This document shows positions 11,003-24,018 of a DNA stretch of 64,000 nucleotides, one piece after another. Position 1 is the first letter of the stretch, and every line of letters starts with the position of its first letter. The stretch covers positions 806,001 to 870,000 of the forward strand of contig VWZX01002936.1 in assembly GCA_013399015.1 (NCBI GenBank), read 5' to 3'. Both the position numbers and the translations under genes were made by a program. The notes under the pieces are model-generated. The model was not told where the DNA came from, ran no database searches, and saw only the letters and a list, made by a program, of their open reading frames with translations. This stretch comes from Galbula dea (taxonomy: Eukaryota > Chordata > Aves > Piciformes > Galbulidae).

Positions 11003-11323
11003 CTGAAGGGGGCTACAAGAAAGCTGGGGAGGGACTTCTTAGGAGGTCAGACAGTGATAGAACCAGGGGAAATGGGTGTAAGCTAGAGGAGAGGAGATTT
11101 AGGTTGGATATTAGGAGGAAGTTCTTCACTATGAGGGTGGTTAGGCAATGGAACAGGTTGCCCAGAGAGGTTGTGGAAGCCTCATCCCTGGAAGCTTTTA
11201 AGGCCAGGCTTGATGGGGCTCTGGGCAACCTGATGTAGTGGATGGTGTCCCTGCCAGGCAGAGGGGTTGGAACTAGATGATCTTTGAGGTCCCTTCCAAC
11301 TCTGGCCATTCTATGATTCTATG
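11003..11323 (+). mobile_element. CR1 LINE fragment, ORF2 tail and 3' end, sense
   Basis: Encodes GGYKKAGEGLLRRSDSDRTR, then GNGCKLEERRFRLDIRRKFF and QWNRLPREVVEASSLEAFKA. It ends in the 3' UTR with GGTTGGAACTAGATGATC and the terminal ATTCTATGATTCTATG. The coding part is open in one frame, so the copy is moderately young. Confidence 0.95.
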
Positions 11324-12527
11324 CTGGGAGCCAAAGGGAAATGTTGCCTTTTTACATCTGAAAAAGAGCAAGTTTTCTGAACTGACAAACACCCACATAG
11401 CTACTGCTCAGAAACCATGACCCCTCATCCTCTCCATCACCATCTGAAGAAAATCAAACCTAAAACTCAAAACTCCCCCAAGCAAAACCCAGATCCAGCC
11501 TCACATCCTTGACAGTCAAGCTCTGCTGTCTTGGCACCACTATTGTATTATGAAATAGCTCAGAAAGTCTGATGCTCAGAAGCCACTCCACATGCAAGGC
11601 TGTTTGGAGAACCAAAATTTTATTTATGGAGGGGAAGCCTCTAGAGGAAGATTTCAATAAAAATACCTTTTCCTATTTGAGAGCAGCAACTTCAATTTTA
11701 ATCCTCCTAAAAACAGCATCAGACCAGACACAATGCTAAGTGGGGAGAATTTATACAGTGAGACACAAAACCTCCTGTTAGAGAGGGCTACCAAAAAGCA
11801 CTATTTATGTACTTATTTTCCCCAGTCCCATGGCAGAGCTGGCACTCTCAGATACCTGCTTCACTCTCCCACTTGCACATGCCACTAATAATCTCTTTTG
11901 GAAATACTGCATGCCAAAAGCTTGCTTTTCTACCACATTTGGACAGCAGCCTGAAAACCTAGTAGCCATTTTCAGACAAACCCTAAACCCCACTAAATGC
12001 AGCCTCACCCTACTGCAAAACAGCTATGGAACTGCAAGACAGCAGCTAGCATCCCAAAAGTCTTTACCTTAAGGCTATGAGTATTTGGCAGGTCTAAATT
12101 AGCTCCAGAAGTCTCCTGCCCTCATCCAAAACAAGTAAGAACATAGGGAAAGGGTTGAAATCCAGGGGATGTTAGGTGACTCATGAAAATTTGAAGGGTT
12201 TAAGCCTCTTTGACACTTCTTTCATTCCATTCAGCTCTGAACAAACTCTGTTTCACTAACCCAAACAGCAGTGTGCTGCCATTAGGTTGTAGAGGCAGAT
12301 AAGCTGGTTAAACTACACCCATCTCTCACTCCTGCACTTCTGAACATGCTGCTGTTAGAAATTTCTTCTCTGAAAGAAGAGTCTTGACTGATGAGGAAAA
12401 GCAGAAGTAAAAAGAAATGAACTCAAAGCTCATTTAGGTCAAAAAGGCCATCTTCTGCCATCCAAGGTCAGGGAGAGCTTAAGGAATCCTATTTATTCCT
12501 CAGGAGGGGCTATTGCTTTAAAATGGA

Positions 12528-12531
<4 letters not shown>

Positions 12532-12559
<28 letters not shown>
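12532..12559 (+). repeat. (GA)14 microsatellite
   Basis: 28 bp of perfect GA dinucleotides. Likely polymorphic in length. Confidence 0.97.
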
Positions 12560-12563
<4 letters not shown>

Positions 12564-14087
12564 AACCCTATCCAAGGTCTGCAGTTCACCACTTTGATGC
12601 AGAAATGTGCCAGAAGGGCTGAAGCAGTGCAGTGTGGAGGAGAGAGGAACTTGTTTCAAGCTTTGTTGCCCAGGTCTGACAAGAGTGGTGACAGCTCACC
12701 ACTCCAGCAGCAAATAACTCCATCAGCTCAAACAGGCTTGTCCACCAAAAGAAGTGCTATTTGGAGTGTGAAAAGCACCAAAGCCAGACCACTGAATCAG
12801 AAGCTTGAAGCACCAGAATAACTTTTTGGGTTTCAAGAGACCACTTGCAGGAATTGACCTTTCATAGCCATTTGATCCTTTGTTTCCTGCCTTATCTTGC
12901 AGGAAGATGAACATTAAAAGGCCCAGGCAGCAGCTTCAGCCCCAAAATGATTAATGGAGGGGAAAAACAAGAAAAAAATCCAGTCCTTTGTCTAAAACTA
13001 ACATTTCCTCCATCCTTGTTAAGGTCTCCATCAGACAATCCAAAGGTAAAACTGACTTCAGCTCTCTAGGTCCTAATGAAGCTATCTCAATTCTACAGTG
13101 GTGACAAAGTTAATCAAAGCCCTACTGGAAACAAACCAAAACAGCCTTTTAGCTAGCAGTGTGTGCTCTCTGGTGGGGAAAAAAGAGAGTAATCTGGCAG
13201 AACTCATGGTCTACATTTTAGGTAGTTATCAATGATAGAATGGTAACAACTTTGGCTACCAAGTCTAGGAAAGCTTGAATATCTTGACACAAATCAAACA
13301 TGCTGCCAACTCATTACCTGTGCAGCAAAAGCTGCACAACTTTTGTGAAAAACAGCATTTTCTGTGCAAAAATTTCTTATCATGAGTGAAATCTTTCAGA
13401 GACATATTTGTAAGTGCCAGCTGCAACATCTCTTTTACAAATCATGAAGGATCTCCTTTAAATGAGGCTGCCTTAGAGTCAGACATGAAGCAGCTCACCT
13501 TTTCCAACAAGCAATAGCTATTTTCCTCTCTCCCTTGACTTTCACAGCATGACAAAATCTCTTTCCTGGCTCTAACAGTGGTTATCCTAACACCTCCTGG
13601 CCAGCACCTTGGTGACAAAAATGACTGCAAGCTTCCCTGAGCAATCACAGAAATGCAAAGCACCCACCTCAGAAGTCCTGAAGAGCTTTACTTACTGATA
13701 TTTCCCCCACTTCAGGGCTCCAACTACTTCTGCTCCTCTATTTAGCCTGTTCCATTTTGATCTTTCACCCTAAGTCATTGGATCCCTTTTTGTCCTCCCA
13801 TTTTGCTTTTCCCCTCACACCAGCTGTGTTTGCAAAGCAGAGCAAAACTGTGTTTTGAGCAGAAATCCACTCTCCAAGCTCCATGATGTGTAACTTCTCA
13901 AAACAGCTAATATTTCTGCATCAGTACATCAGCTCCTACTGGATTCAAGCACATCTAACTATGGTGGCCTGCCTGTGTCCAGCTGCCCAGCCAGTTGCTC
14001 TCTCACCCCCTCTCCTCATGGGAACATGCAAGAGGAAAAAGCTCATGGGTGAGGATAAAGGCAGGGACATCACTCACCAACTGCCAT

Positions 14088-14135
14088 CACAGAATCCCTT
14101 AGGCTGGAGAAGACCTTTAAGATCATCAAGCTAAC
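14088..14135 (-). mobile_element. very short CR1 3' end, antisense
   Basis: CACAGAATCCCTTAGGCTGG followed by AGAAGACCTTTAAGATCATC fits an antisense CR1 terminus of under 50 bp. Diverged. Confidence 0.6.
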
Positions 14136-15154
14136 CAACAGCATAACAGACTCAAGTAGGGAAGAGCTGATTTACTCCCCATTAAAGCAGACAATAGCAA
14201 GAAGTTACCACACTTCCCCACACCTCTTTTTCCAGGATCCAACTGTCCCCTTCACTGCCAACTCCTTCCCTGACCTTGAGGGATATAGTGGAATGAAGGT
14301 TCCTTCTGGAACCATCTATGCTTCAGAGCCCTCCCCAGAGCACATGTGACAGGAGAGTCTCTGCCTCAGTACCTGGAGCACCTCTCCTCCTCCCTCCTCA
14401 GTGCTCCCAGGGCTGTTCCTCACTTTTTTTTCCTCATTCCTCTAATTTTCCTAGTATTTCTCCCCCCTTTCTTACCTCAGACTCCCCAGGAAACCACCCT
14501 CAGCAGGTCTGAGGGGCTGGGCAGGGCTGAGCCTCACCAGGGGCTACTGGAACCAGCCCTGGCCTCTCCTCCCAAGGACTCCTCAGCCCCTGGGCACTCA
14601 ATACAGCAACTAGGAAAGCAAACTTTGCCAATGAAGTCCCTCATGTATGAGCCAGTGCAGGGCTCTGAGCACAGACAGGAGCTTTGCAGTCCTCTGACAC
14701 AAAGCACACCCACAGTAATCCCTCCCCCATGGGCCTGAGGACAGCAAGAATATAGGGAGAAAACTTGACAGCAGCCCTTATTCTCCTGAGAGCACACTGA
14801 AGGGGAATCCTGCTGCTGCCAGTGCCCAAGTACAGCCCTGCTAATTTTGGATGCCTTCTTCAGCATCTTCCCTGGCTTTCTCAGAAATCCCCAAAGAGAG
14901 AAAACCAGTCCAGCCTGGCATCAGAGATCTCTGCCTGCATCTCTCACCATCTTCCTCACTACCCCCATTCTTTTGAGACATCTGGGCACCTTTAGCCTGC
15001 TTCCAGGATCTCCCTTGGAAAAAAAAAAAAGAAGAAAAATCTCAATCTTCCTTTGAAATTAAGCCCAACCTTACAGGGATTTGTTCAACAAATCAGTAAG
15101 CCTTTATGGAAGTCCTTTCCCAACTTTTTGCTACAGTCTCTGGATAGTTCCATC

Positions 15155-15341
15155 TGAGGGTGTCAGAGCCCTGGCCCAGGCTGCCCAGAGAGGTTGTGGA
15201 GTCTCCTTCTGTGGAGAGATTCCAAACCCACTTGGAGGTGATCCTGGGCAACCTGTTTAGGGTGCCCTGCTTTAGCAGGAAGGTTGGACTAGCTGATTTC
15301 CAGAGGTCTCTTCCAAGCCCCACTCTGCTGGGATTCTGCAA
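15155..15341 (+). mobile_element. CR1 LINE fragment, 3' end, sense
   Basis: Sense 3' end: CTGCCCAGAGAGGTTGTGGA, then AGGTTGGACTAGCTGATTTC and a GGGATTCTGCA terminus. It belongs to the same subfamily as the copies at 45419, 50822 and 53690. Confidence 0.9.
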
Positions 15342-17600
15342 TATGTTTACATAGTAAATATTATGTGAGGTATTTCCTTCAAGCCATGCAGCATGCTTGT
15401 CTCAGAGCCTGGGAATGCAATACAGCAGCAGTTGCTTTTGCAAGGGCACAACTCACACCACACCACTTTGCCCTGCAAAAACTCCAAACACTTGGCCAGA
15501 AAGGGAAGCCTGTCAGAAAAAACCCCCTTGCTTGTACCTGGGAGCTGTGCTCCTGCAACATGCCTGCAGTGATGGTGGTGGAGAAGCCCCACACCCTGAC
15601 CAACAGGTCTAAACTGCTGCCTTTTTTAAACCCTACAGCTTATCTCCCAGGACCTGATTAAATCTCCCTGCCTTGAGCTCATTTCTTTCTCTTTGCCAAT
15701 ACACCCTTGCTCACATCCCACTCAAGGTCAGATTTTGCCCTGAAAAGAACATTTTTCACACCCACTGCCTCCACAGGGCAGCATTTCTGTGGATGAAGGT
15801 CAAGCAAACTAGTACCTGTCTGAAGTGCAGTGCTGTTGCTCTTTAGTTTGGGGGGTTTTTTCCCCCCTTTTTTGTTTTAAAATCAGGCTGAGGAGACAGG
15901 ACACAAAAAAAGACAATGCCAGTAAGATGTGGGAAGTGTTAATCTTTGCATTTGGAAGCACTTTGTACAACCTACACATCAGCAAATGGTCTTAATTTGC
16001 CATACTTCTCATTCCTGACTGAATTTTCTCTTCTTCCAGCATTAGTACAGAGCTTCATCACATCTGCTAGGAAATGAACATAACCAGGAGGTGAGCTATA
16101 AATATTCCCTTCTCATCCTGCTTCCTTCTGCCCATCTGCCTAACAAGAAACAGGTAAGCCACAGTGTCCAGGAAGAGGTGGGAGAAGGAGGAAGGAAATT
16201 AATTCTTTGCAGAACAAAAAAAAGATATGAAGTAATTGCTTCTCTTTCTTTCCTTTGCCTTTCTCCCAGGCATTACTGCTGCTGTGGAGATGCTGCAAAG
16301 CTGAGGCTCATAACAGGAACAGCAATGCTTTGATGGCTTTGACAGAGTCTCTTGGGGGCAAGAGAGGGAAGAGGAGGTGAGGAGAGGAAAGGTTTAACAG
16401 TTACATCAAGCACATTGGTCAAGCAGTCTCTACTGCTTTTAACAGGTGCATCCCTGGCCACCATCCACACCCACTTTTCCCCCCAGTAAAGAAACCAAAA
16501 TCTTTGCCCAGTCTATGTTCTTAATTTTATCCCAAATGTCAATAATTTACAGAGAATTACATTACTCCTACTTGAAACAGATTATAACCACAGTACACTA
16601 GACCAGCAGAATCCCTCTGCCATCCAAACTTCACACAGCCCCTTCCTACCTCCAGTAGGCAAACCAAACCATGGCTGGAATATTGTCCTCCCAGTCACAG
16701 TTTCACTATGGAAATACTTTTGCTTTACTGAAGAAGGATGTTTGGAATTCCATTTCTTTAACAGAGCCCTCATGGTTACTGGAAAGAAAGCTGAGCATTT
16801 TAATTCCCTTATGTTCTGAAGGCTTGAAAAAGAGAAATCCAACAAAATACCATGTTACATTTAAGCCTGTGTCACCTTTGAAATCTGAGGACAAATACAA
16901 GGCAAAGCTGAATTCCTTTCCCTAACTTCCAGATTCATTAGCTGAATCTTCCTGTACTGGCACCTCTCTACTCCAATTAAAAAGGCTGCTAACTCTGGCT
17001 TAAAAAGCAATTGGAAGAATTTAGTGAGTTCTGATCCCACTGATTTCAGGGTTGATCATTTTGTCTCCCTCAGCCCCTCACAACTGAAAACTGGATAACC
17101 AGAGAGAAAGAATCTGTTGGATTCCCTTCAGCAATTTCCCCAGGGCAGCTTACTGATGTTTTGTTGTTTGGGGGTTTTGTTCTTCTTGTTGTTTGGTTTT
17201 CATCCTCTAGCACTTCTCAACCTCATTAGACAATTCTTCAAAGGAGCTCTTCTCCCATCTTGCTGCCATGGTGTACAAAAAGCTTCCTGGTGAGGAACCA
17301 GCAGCTCACAGACACATCCAACATCAAGACTGAAACAATAAGCAGAACTAGGAAGTGACATTTCCTCAAGTGTGAGGAAATTCCTTCTGCTTTTGGTACC
17401 TGATGGAGAGCAGTCAATTCACACTGGTTTTCCAGGGGAAAAAAACAAACAAACAACTCAGAAAAAACCCCTCAGGAACCTTGCTTTCAGCTCTTGAAAA
17501 AGAAACAGGAGGTTCTTGCAAGCTCTTGTTGGTGCCAGCATGTGCATGGTTTCAGAGAAGCTGCCCACTCTGAAATAGAGACACATAACAGTCTGCAAGT
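15342..17600. other. unique intron sequence
   Basis: 2.3 kb of intron 1. It includes a G6-T6-C6 palindrome at 15850-15867. No gene or transposon recognised. Confidence 0.6.
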
Positions 17601-17826
17601 CATAGAATCATAGCATTGTCAGAGTTGGAAGGGACCTTAAAGATCATCTAGCTCCAACCCCCCTGCCTGGCAGGGACACCTTCCACTAGACCAGGTTGCC
17701 CAGGGCCCCATCCAGCCTGGCCTTAAAAGCTTCCAGGGATGAGGCTTTCACAACCTCTCTGGGCAACCTGTTCCACTGTCTAACCACCCTGAGAGTGAAG
17801 AACTTCCTCCTAATGTCCAACTTTCA
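17601..17826 (-). mobile_element. CR1 LINE fragment, 3' end, antisense
   Basis: Begins CATAGAATCATAGCATTGTC and carries TTGGAAGGGACCTTAAAGAT, then the GCCTGGCAGGGACACC 3' UTR and the end of ORF2. 5'-truncated within the ORF2 tail. Confidence 0.95.
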
Positions 17827-18126
17827 TGTCCTAAAGTCACAACAGCCCAATACATCCCAGTACTGAGGCAGTCCCACACCACCAATTCCCTGCTCATTTC
17901 CCTTCAGCAAAGAACAGTACTAATAAAACCACATCTCCCTATCTAACCTTACCTCAGTTTGGTCCAGAAGGGGAACTGGTGGAGCAGAAAGGTAAATAGC
18001 CTCTGTGGAAGAGTGCCTCAGACAACAAGAGACAGTTCTTTTGTACCCACAAAGTCACATCAAGTTAACTCAAGCATTAAAGACAAAAAGTAGTGGCTCC
18101 TCTCAGATTAGCAGCCTTACAGGGTA

Positions 18127-18206
18127 CATAGGATCATAGGATTGTCAAAGTTGAAAGGGACCTCAAGGATCATCTAGTTCCAACCCCCTGCCTGGCAGGG
18201 ACATGT
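18127..18206 (-). mobile_element. short CR1 3' end, antisense
   Basis: CATAGGATCATAGGATTGTC followed by GGGACCTCAAGGATCATC and GCCTGGCAGGGACA. About 80 bp, 3' UTR only. Confidence 0.93.
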
Positions 18207-18670
18207 GAAAACTCAATTAGCTTTAGGATTGAATCCTTTCGGAGCCACTTAGCCAGAGTTTAGGAGTGCCAGGTAAGTTTTACAGATACTCTCACCTTCA
18301 GAAGTTGTCTTAAGACAAACCCCACAGATTTGACAAATGGCTACAAACACCTGAGGGCCAATTAACATTGGCCAGGTTCCTTCTGTAAGAAATACTGAAG
18401 CATAGGATGTTTAACTTGGCATGTTCTGCACTTTCTACATTGCTCACAGCAGTTCATTATTGAGTGCAATTAGCAGAGTGAAAAAAAACAATCTTTTTTG
18501 CTAGCCCCACACACACCATATCATGAAGCCCTGGCAAAATCTTCCATTTGAGGAAAGGTAGATGCCTGACATTATTCCCCTGGACATGTTATCTGCCAGC
18601 AGAAGGGTTACTGTGCAACTCTGCCTTCTAAATGTTCCTTGGCAAGTTATCATCCTCTGATGGAACAAAG

Positions 18671-18740
18671 TCATAGAAGATCTCAAGCTGGAAAGGACCC
18701 ATAAGGATCACTGAGTCCAACTGCCTGCTCCTTGCAGGAA
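18671..18740 (-). mobile_element. short CR1 3' end, antisense
   Basis: CAAGCTGGAAAGGACCCATA then AGGATCACTGAGTCCAACTG. About 70 bp, belonging to the GAGCTGGAAGGGACCC subfamily. Confidence 0.85.
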
Positions 18741-20096
18741 TAGCTTACACCTCTCAGAGAGAACAAACTGGTTTATTCAGTGTTGCTCTAATACTGAAGG
18801 GCCACATTGACCAGAAGGGATCTCACAAACAGGGTATGGACCCCATTCAGCTAGTAGGTAACTGTGGGCCATCTGTATATCCAATATTGCCTTTATTCAA
18901 TGTATAATACTTATATTTCTAGAGGTAAAACACCTCAAAAACATCTGAGCTATTCTTAACAGTTCTCTTCAGAGAGCAACAGGTAAAACAAAAGCCAGCA
19001 AAAATACATGAATATTTGGAAGTCATTGTCTTCAATGTCATTGAGCATTGCTTCATTGTGCTACCAGACCACAGAGCAAGGAAACTTCTATGCAAACTCA
19101 ATATTGTTATATGTTAATGTTTAACACCTGCCAGTTCATTATGTACCTTGGACCCAGGTATTTCACATCTCCACCCTGAGAGAGGAATGGTGCAAGGCTC
19201 AGCTTGTGTGTGTCACAGCTATGTACCCAGAGAAGGCAGCTTAGCTGAAGTCAAACCCAAGTGAAAGGCAGAGGCAAGATCTTTATTGGCATCCTAATGG
19301 AGTGCAGTAAGAACACAATCATGCTTCTTTTTGATCCTGATGTTTAATTAGCATGTTCAATTCAGTTTTGAAGGTTTCCCAGTTCAGCTTTCTCCTCAGC
19401 TTAGCTCACCTGGTCTCTCTGCAAGGAGATAGAAAGCTAGGAAGCACAAGGCACCATAGCATCCTGTGTGTATGGTCCCAGAAACAAAGACAGCACTACT
19501 TCCCAAGCTGTGTTACAGTTCCACCCTGGTTAGAGAGCACAGGGCCCCTTTAGCCCTGTTCCTCTGGAGGAGGCAAGCCAAAACCCCTTGCTCCCAAGCT
19601 TGGCAGTGAGTTGGTCTGACTGGAACTCCAGTGCCTGCACTGACAACTTCATCATCAGTCATCTCTGGAAAGATGAGAAGGAGACTCAGAAATCAAAAGG
19701 TTTTGGGATTTACTTGACCATTGATAAAGGGAATGACTGCAACAGCATCTCCTAGTAGCACTCACTCACTGGAAGCTATTCATTTCAGCATCTCCTGAAT
19801 GGAATTACTGTGCTACAAAACCAAACAACATAATTACACTTAAACACATGAAAGTAGGACGGAGGCACTAACAGCTAAATACATTTCCAGGGGAGCTCAT
19901 GACTAAAATTGACCATTTTATCTGACAGCAAGTGCTGTCCTCAGAGCAGGCTCAGTCCTGCCCATCACTCCTTCAGGCTGAGCACAGTAGGATAAGAGGT
20001 TGAATGCCCTAACCAAGGGCAGTGTCTCCCCTTTAGGTGCCACCACAGGGATCACGGCCAGACCTTCATCAGTGCCAACTGATTCACAGGAATCAG
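18741..20096. other. unique intron sequence
   Basis: 1.36 kb of intron 1. Nothing recognisable apart from GC-richer sequence at 19920-20080 just outside a CR1 copy. Confidence 0.55.
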
Positions 20097-20342
20097 TTGA
20101 TTCCTGAGCTGGAAGGGACCCATGAGGATCATCATCAGCTCCTTGACCTCTGCAGGGCACCCCAAAAATGACACCATGTGCCTGACAGTGCTGTCCAAAT
20201 GCTTCTTGAACTCTCACAGGCTTGGTGCTGAGACCACTTCCCTGGGGAGGCTGTTCCAGAGCCCAGCCATCCTCTGGGTGAAAAACCTTTTGCTAATCTC
20301 TAGCCTGAACCTCCCCTGACTCAACTTCATCCTGTCACTTCC
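20097..20342 (-). mobile_element. CR1 LINE fragment, 3' end, antisense
   Basis: Starts GAGCTGGAAGGGACCCATGA and continues into the antisense ORF2 tail (CCACTTCCCTGGGGAGGCTG). Same subfamily as the copies at 3320 and 26246. Confidence 0.92.
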
Positions 20343-21897
20343 TGAAGCTCCCTCCCTCTGTCTTTGGGAAATGAGTTGAAACTGATTTTATGGGCACATG
20401 CCCTATGCACAAACACACCTTTAGTTTCTAGCATGATCAACTCAATGCCTCCAGGGTAAATCACTACAGAATCTTAAAGAAAAACAGACCACAAACTTTC
20501 CTGCACATTTTCAATGCCTGTCAAGTTATCCACTGCAAGTATCAGTGATAAATCAGGATTATAGGTGAGCATTATAAAAGGAGTTCCCAAATATTTGGTT
20601 CCATTTTGTTTTCTGGTTTAAAAAGATTAGTTTTCTACCTAATTCTGTATCATCCAGATCACAGGATTGTTTTAGTAGGATTTTAATTGATTGGTTTTTT
20701 GTTTAAGCTCAAGTATTTTTCTCTTAAGAACCCAGCACATAAAATGTACTGGGTTTATACTACTAATCAGCTCAAATTTTTTCCCACTCAAAGTCTTGCA
20801 GCTTCATCCAAAGAATAAGACCCAAGGAAGATCCAAGACAAAACAAACCCATTTTTAACAGCCAGCCCTGAAAACCCATTCTGAACCACTTAACCACTTA
20901 TGATTTGTAAAGCACACAGAGATACAATTGCTACAAAGGGTTTGCAGTTCACACTTCCTTCCAATCTGAACACTGAGGCTTAATCCTGAACACCCTTGGA
21001 AGCAAAACCACTAGTAAAATGATCATTAAGACCATTTAAGAATCAACAGCCCTGGGAAAAGGAGATTATACTGGGAGAGGGTGATTTGGAATGGAAAGTA
21101 ATGGCTAGGTTACTTCCTTCAAGCTTTTCCAAATCAATTATACTGCATTTAATATATTGTGATAGGTGTTCAGTGGCCTAGAAGGAGGTAATTTACATTT
21201 GGCTCTGAATTATCCAAGCTGTCAGAGACACCTTAACAGTTTGTATTTTCATTGACAGTCCCAGCTAGTTCATGAAAAGGGAGTCATTCTTCTGAGGAAA
21301 ATTAAATGTACATATGAAATAGCACAAAAACCTCTGTGGAGAAGAAAACCAGACAGGCATCAAAAATAAGGGTTTCAAAACATACACTCTGAGCCAACCA
21401 ACCAGGCTGGCTCAGTTCATGCAGAATAGGACACACTGTACTTTCTTGCCAAGAACCTTTTCCACTGCAGTAAAGGACTTTTCCTTTGTTCTAACACTAA
21501 AGTTCCTTCAGCCTTGACTCCCAGGTTTCTTCTCCTGCATGTGTTAAGTCTTAAGAGGCCAGAGAGGCTCTCCTGGCAACAACACAACTGAACCTCCTCA
21601 CCTCCTCATGCAAACTGGGTGTAAGCCTCCTCAACTTCCTATACCCATACATCTGACAATTTCAACACTTGTCTTGGTGTCAGATGGTGAGCAACAAGCC
21701 AAAAACCTTCCCCCTACAACCACCCAGGCCATGCAGACAGGTTGGTACAGAACAGCCACAGAACAGCCTAAACACACTAGAAAGATTAGACCTTCACTGG
21801 GACCAGGAAGCCAGTTTGGGACACTGAGGCCACTTCCCACTTTTAAGATGCCATCATCTTGAAGCAGATTGGAGTTTCCATTCAAGACCTGCTGTAA
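20343..21897. other. unique intron sequence
   Basis: 1.55 kb of AT-rich intron 1 upstream of the solo LTR. No gene or repeat recognised. Confidence 0.6.
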
Positions 21898-21902
21898 TTT
21901 TA
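21898..21902. repeat. target-site duplication, left copy
   Basis: TTTTA directly before the LTR. The identical right copy is at 22623-22627. Confidence 0.8.
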
Positions 21903-22622
21903 TGTTCTGGTTTGGGTTAGAACAGCACTAATTCTGCTCAGGGATTTTCCTTCTCAGCTCAGTCTCTTCCCAGTGATGCAGTTAACATCATGTTCTCACA
22001 GACAGTGCCTGCTGCTAGCAGGGAGAACACTTGAGCTTTGGAGTTAGCACCAAGGACTGGGGTGCAGACCAAGGTCACTGCTAAATCTTGTGTCTCATGT
22101 TGGGTTGCAGGAAGAGCTGGCACCTGCAGGGAGGAGGGTACAGGAGAGGTGACCCTAAACTGACCAACAAGGGATTCCATTCCATGTACATCATACTCAG
22201 CCTAAAGCTGAGAGGTCACAAGAGTCACATCTCTCCTTCAATGGCCAGTGTCCAAGGAGGACTCTGTGCATCCTGCCTTTGATCCTGATCCATGTGTTCC
22301 TAAACCCAGCTGCAAAATCCAGCTCCTGAATCCAGTTCCCATCTGCCACTGAGTTCAGTCTGGGACTTCCCTAGTGCCTGCCACAGCATCACAGTGGTGA
22401 TGGTGATTAACTGCCATCAAGGGGGTTGGGTCCAATACTGGTATACATATATATGTGTATATACTTCAAGTTACTGTTATTTTCACCAGTAGCAGTTTTA
22501 GTTTTCTTTCCCAACCCATAAGTCTCTCTCCCTTATTCCTTTTCTCTTCCCTTTTGAGAAGGTAGAAGGTTTAATAGCATCTGACAGTTGTTTAGTGGCT
22601 GGCCCAGTATTAACCCTTGACA
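21903..22622 (+). mobile_element. solo LTR of an avian ERVL-type endogenous retrovirus
   Basis: 720 bp. It starts TGTTCTGGTTTGGGTTAGAA and ends GTATTAACCCTTGACA, the TG...CA ends of avian ERVL LTRs. Inside are the family's recognisable landmarks: ACCCTAAACTGACCAACAAG, a CATACTCAGC segment, and a pyrimidine-rich stretch before the end. It is flanked by perfect 5-bp target-site duplications TTTTA at 21898-21902 and 22623-22627. No internal gag, pol or env sequence or second LTR is seen, so it is a solo LTR left by recombination. Family assignment is by remembered landmarks; the exact subfamily is not known to me. Confidence 0.85.
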
Positions 22623-22627
22623 TTTTA
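22623..22627. repeat. target-site duplication, right copy
   Basis: TTTTA directly after the terminal CA of the LTR. Confidence 0.8.
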
Positions 22628-23506
22628 CTCTGTACTGAGGAAATAAACTAGATTCTGGTAGGACCCTACCTTCTGAAATCTGCTGTCTTCACACTTCTGC
22701 AGTCTCTCACATGCACAGAGGCACAGCTTGCAACCATCTCCAAAACACATACATCAACAGACTTAGAAGATCCAGACAGAAAGGAAGAGTGATTTGGGGT
22801 TAAGACTCCATTCCAATCAGCTTCTCTCATCCCTTCCTGCTTTATGCTACATCACTGATGGGTGAACTGGCTGAAAACAACTCCTAAGTGAACAACAATT
22901 AGTTGTCACAGCTGCTAGTCACAATATCCAAACATATCTGCTAAAAGCTTGCATGTCCAGAAATATTCTCAGAAGGCATTGAAAGCAGATTCCTCTTTTC
23001 ACAATCTTACTTTTAGCACAAAGTTAAAACAAGACAAAAAGCAGCACAGCATTACTAGTGAAGAGTTCAGCTATGAGGCTCAAATACTTCCAACCAACCA
23101 GTTTATATATGCAGAGTCCCAGTCCCCTGACAGCACTCCTGAACTGAGTCAGCAGGCAAAGCTTCAGTTTCCTCAGCACAGTACTGAAAACACAGTAGCT
23201 GCTGAGAAAGCATTCAGAGAAGGACTAAAATAGCTGCCTGCAGGCAGTCTAAGTGACTGTCCAGCTGAATACTGAGCAATTCCAAAGAGCTCTAGATGTA
23301 AAAACAATAAAGAAACACAGTGGTGAAGCAGATCACTCCTGTCAGACACACAAACCAATAATATTTACAACCAGTCCAACAAGGCTATTCAGAGCACATC
23401 TCTGGCAAGAAGAGATGGTTTGTCCATAGACAGGCATGATTCCTTGCAATGGCATTTGGGATAACCTTGGGCTGTTCTCAAAAAGGAGGTTGTAGAGAAA
23501 AGAAAA
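22628..23506. other. unique intron sequence
   Basis: Nearly 0.9 kb of intron 1 between the LTR and the next CR1. Nothing recognised. Confidence 0.6.
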
Positions 23507-24018
23507 ATCATAGAATTGCCAGAGTTGGAAGGGACCTTAAAGATCATCTCCTTCCAACCCCCCTGCCACTGGGCAGAGACACCATCCACTAGATCAGGTT
23601 GCCCAGAGCCACATCAAGCCTGGCCTTAAAAACTTCCAGGGGTGAGGCTTCCACAACCTCTCTGGGCAACCTGTTCCAGTGTCTAACCACCCTCATAGTG
23701 AAGAACTTCCTCCTAATGTCTAATCTAAATCTGCCCTCCTCTAGTTTGCATCCATTCCCCCTAGTCCTATCACTACCTGACCTCCTAAAAAGTCCCTCCC
23801 CAGCTTTCTTGTAGCCCCCTTCAGATACTGGAAGGCTACAATAAGGTCTCCTCAGAGCCTTCTCCTCTGCAGACTGAACAACCCCAACTTTCTCAGTCTG
23901 CCCTTGTAACAGAGGTGCTCCAGTCCTCTGATCATTCTCCTGGCCCTTCTCTGGACTCTCTCCAGCACCCCCATATCCCTCCTGTAACAGAGGCTCCAGA
24001 ACTAGATGCAGTGCTTTT
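23507..24018 (-). mobile_element. CR1 LINE fragment, ORF2 tail and 3' end, antisense
   Basis: Begins AATCATAGAATTGCCAGAG. The minus frame 23589-24044 contains VSEGGYKKAGEGLFRRSGSD, RTRGNGCKLEEGRFRLD and RHWNRLPREVVEASPLEVFK, the CR1 ORF2 C-terminus. Upstream of this the reading frame shifts. Confidence 0.94.

Larger units (their letters stand above)
11324..15154. other. mostly unique intron sequence
   Basis: 3.8 kb of intron 1 holding only a (GA)14 microsatellite and one 48-bp CR1 remnant (both listed separately). Overlapping open frames of 98-130 codons at 14346-14866 are proline/serine- or cysteine-rich and match no family I know. They are read as chance. Confidence 0.6.

Noticed and set aside
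14346..14866. Overlapping open frames of 98-130 codons on both strands
   Set aside because: Overlapping frames on both strands of a GC-richer patch, low-complexity Ser/Pro or Cys content. Best explained by chance.
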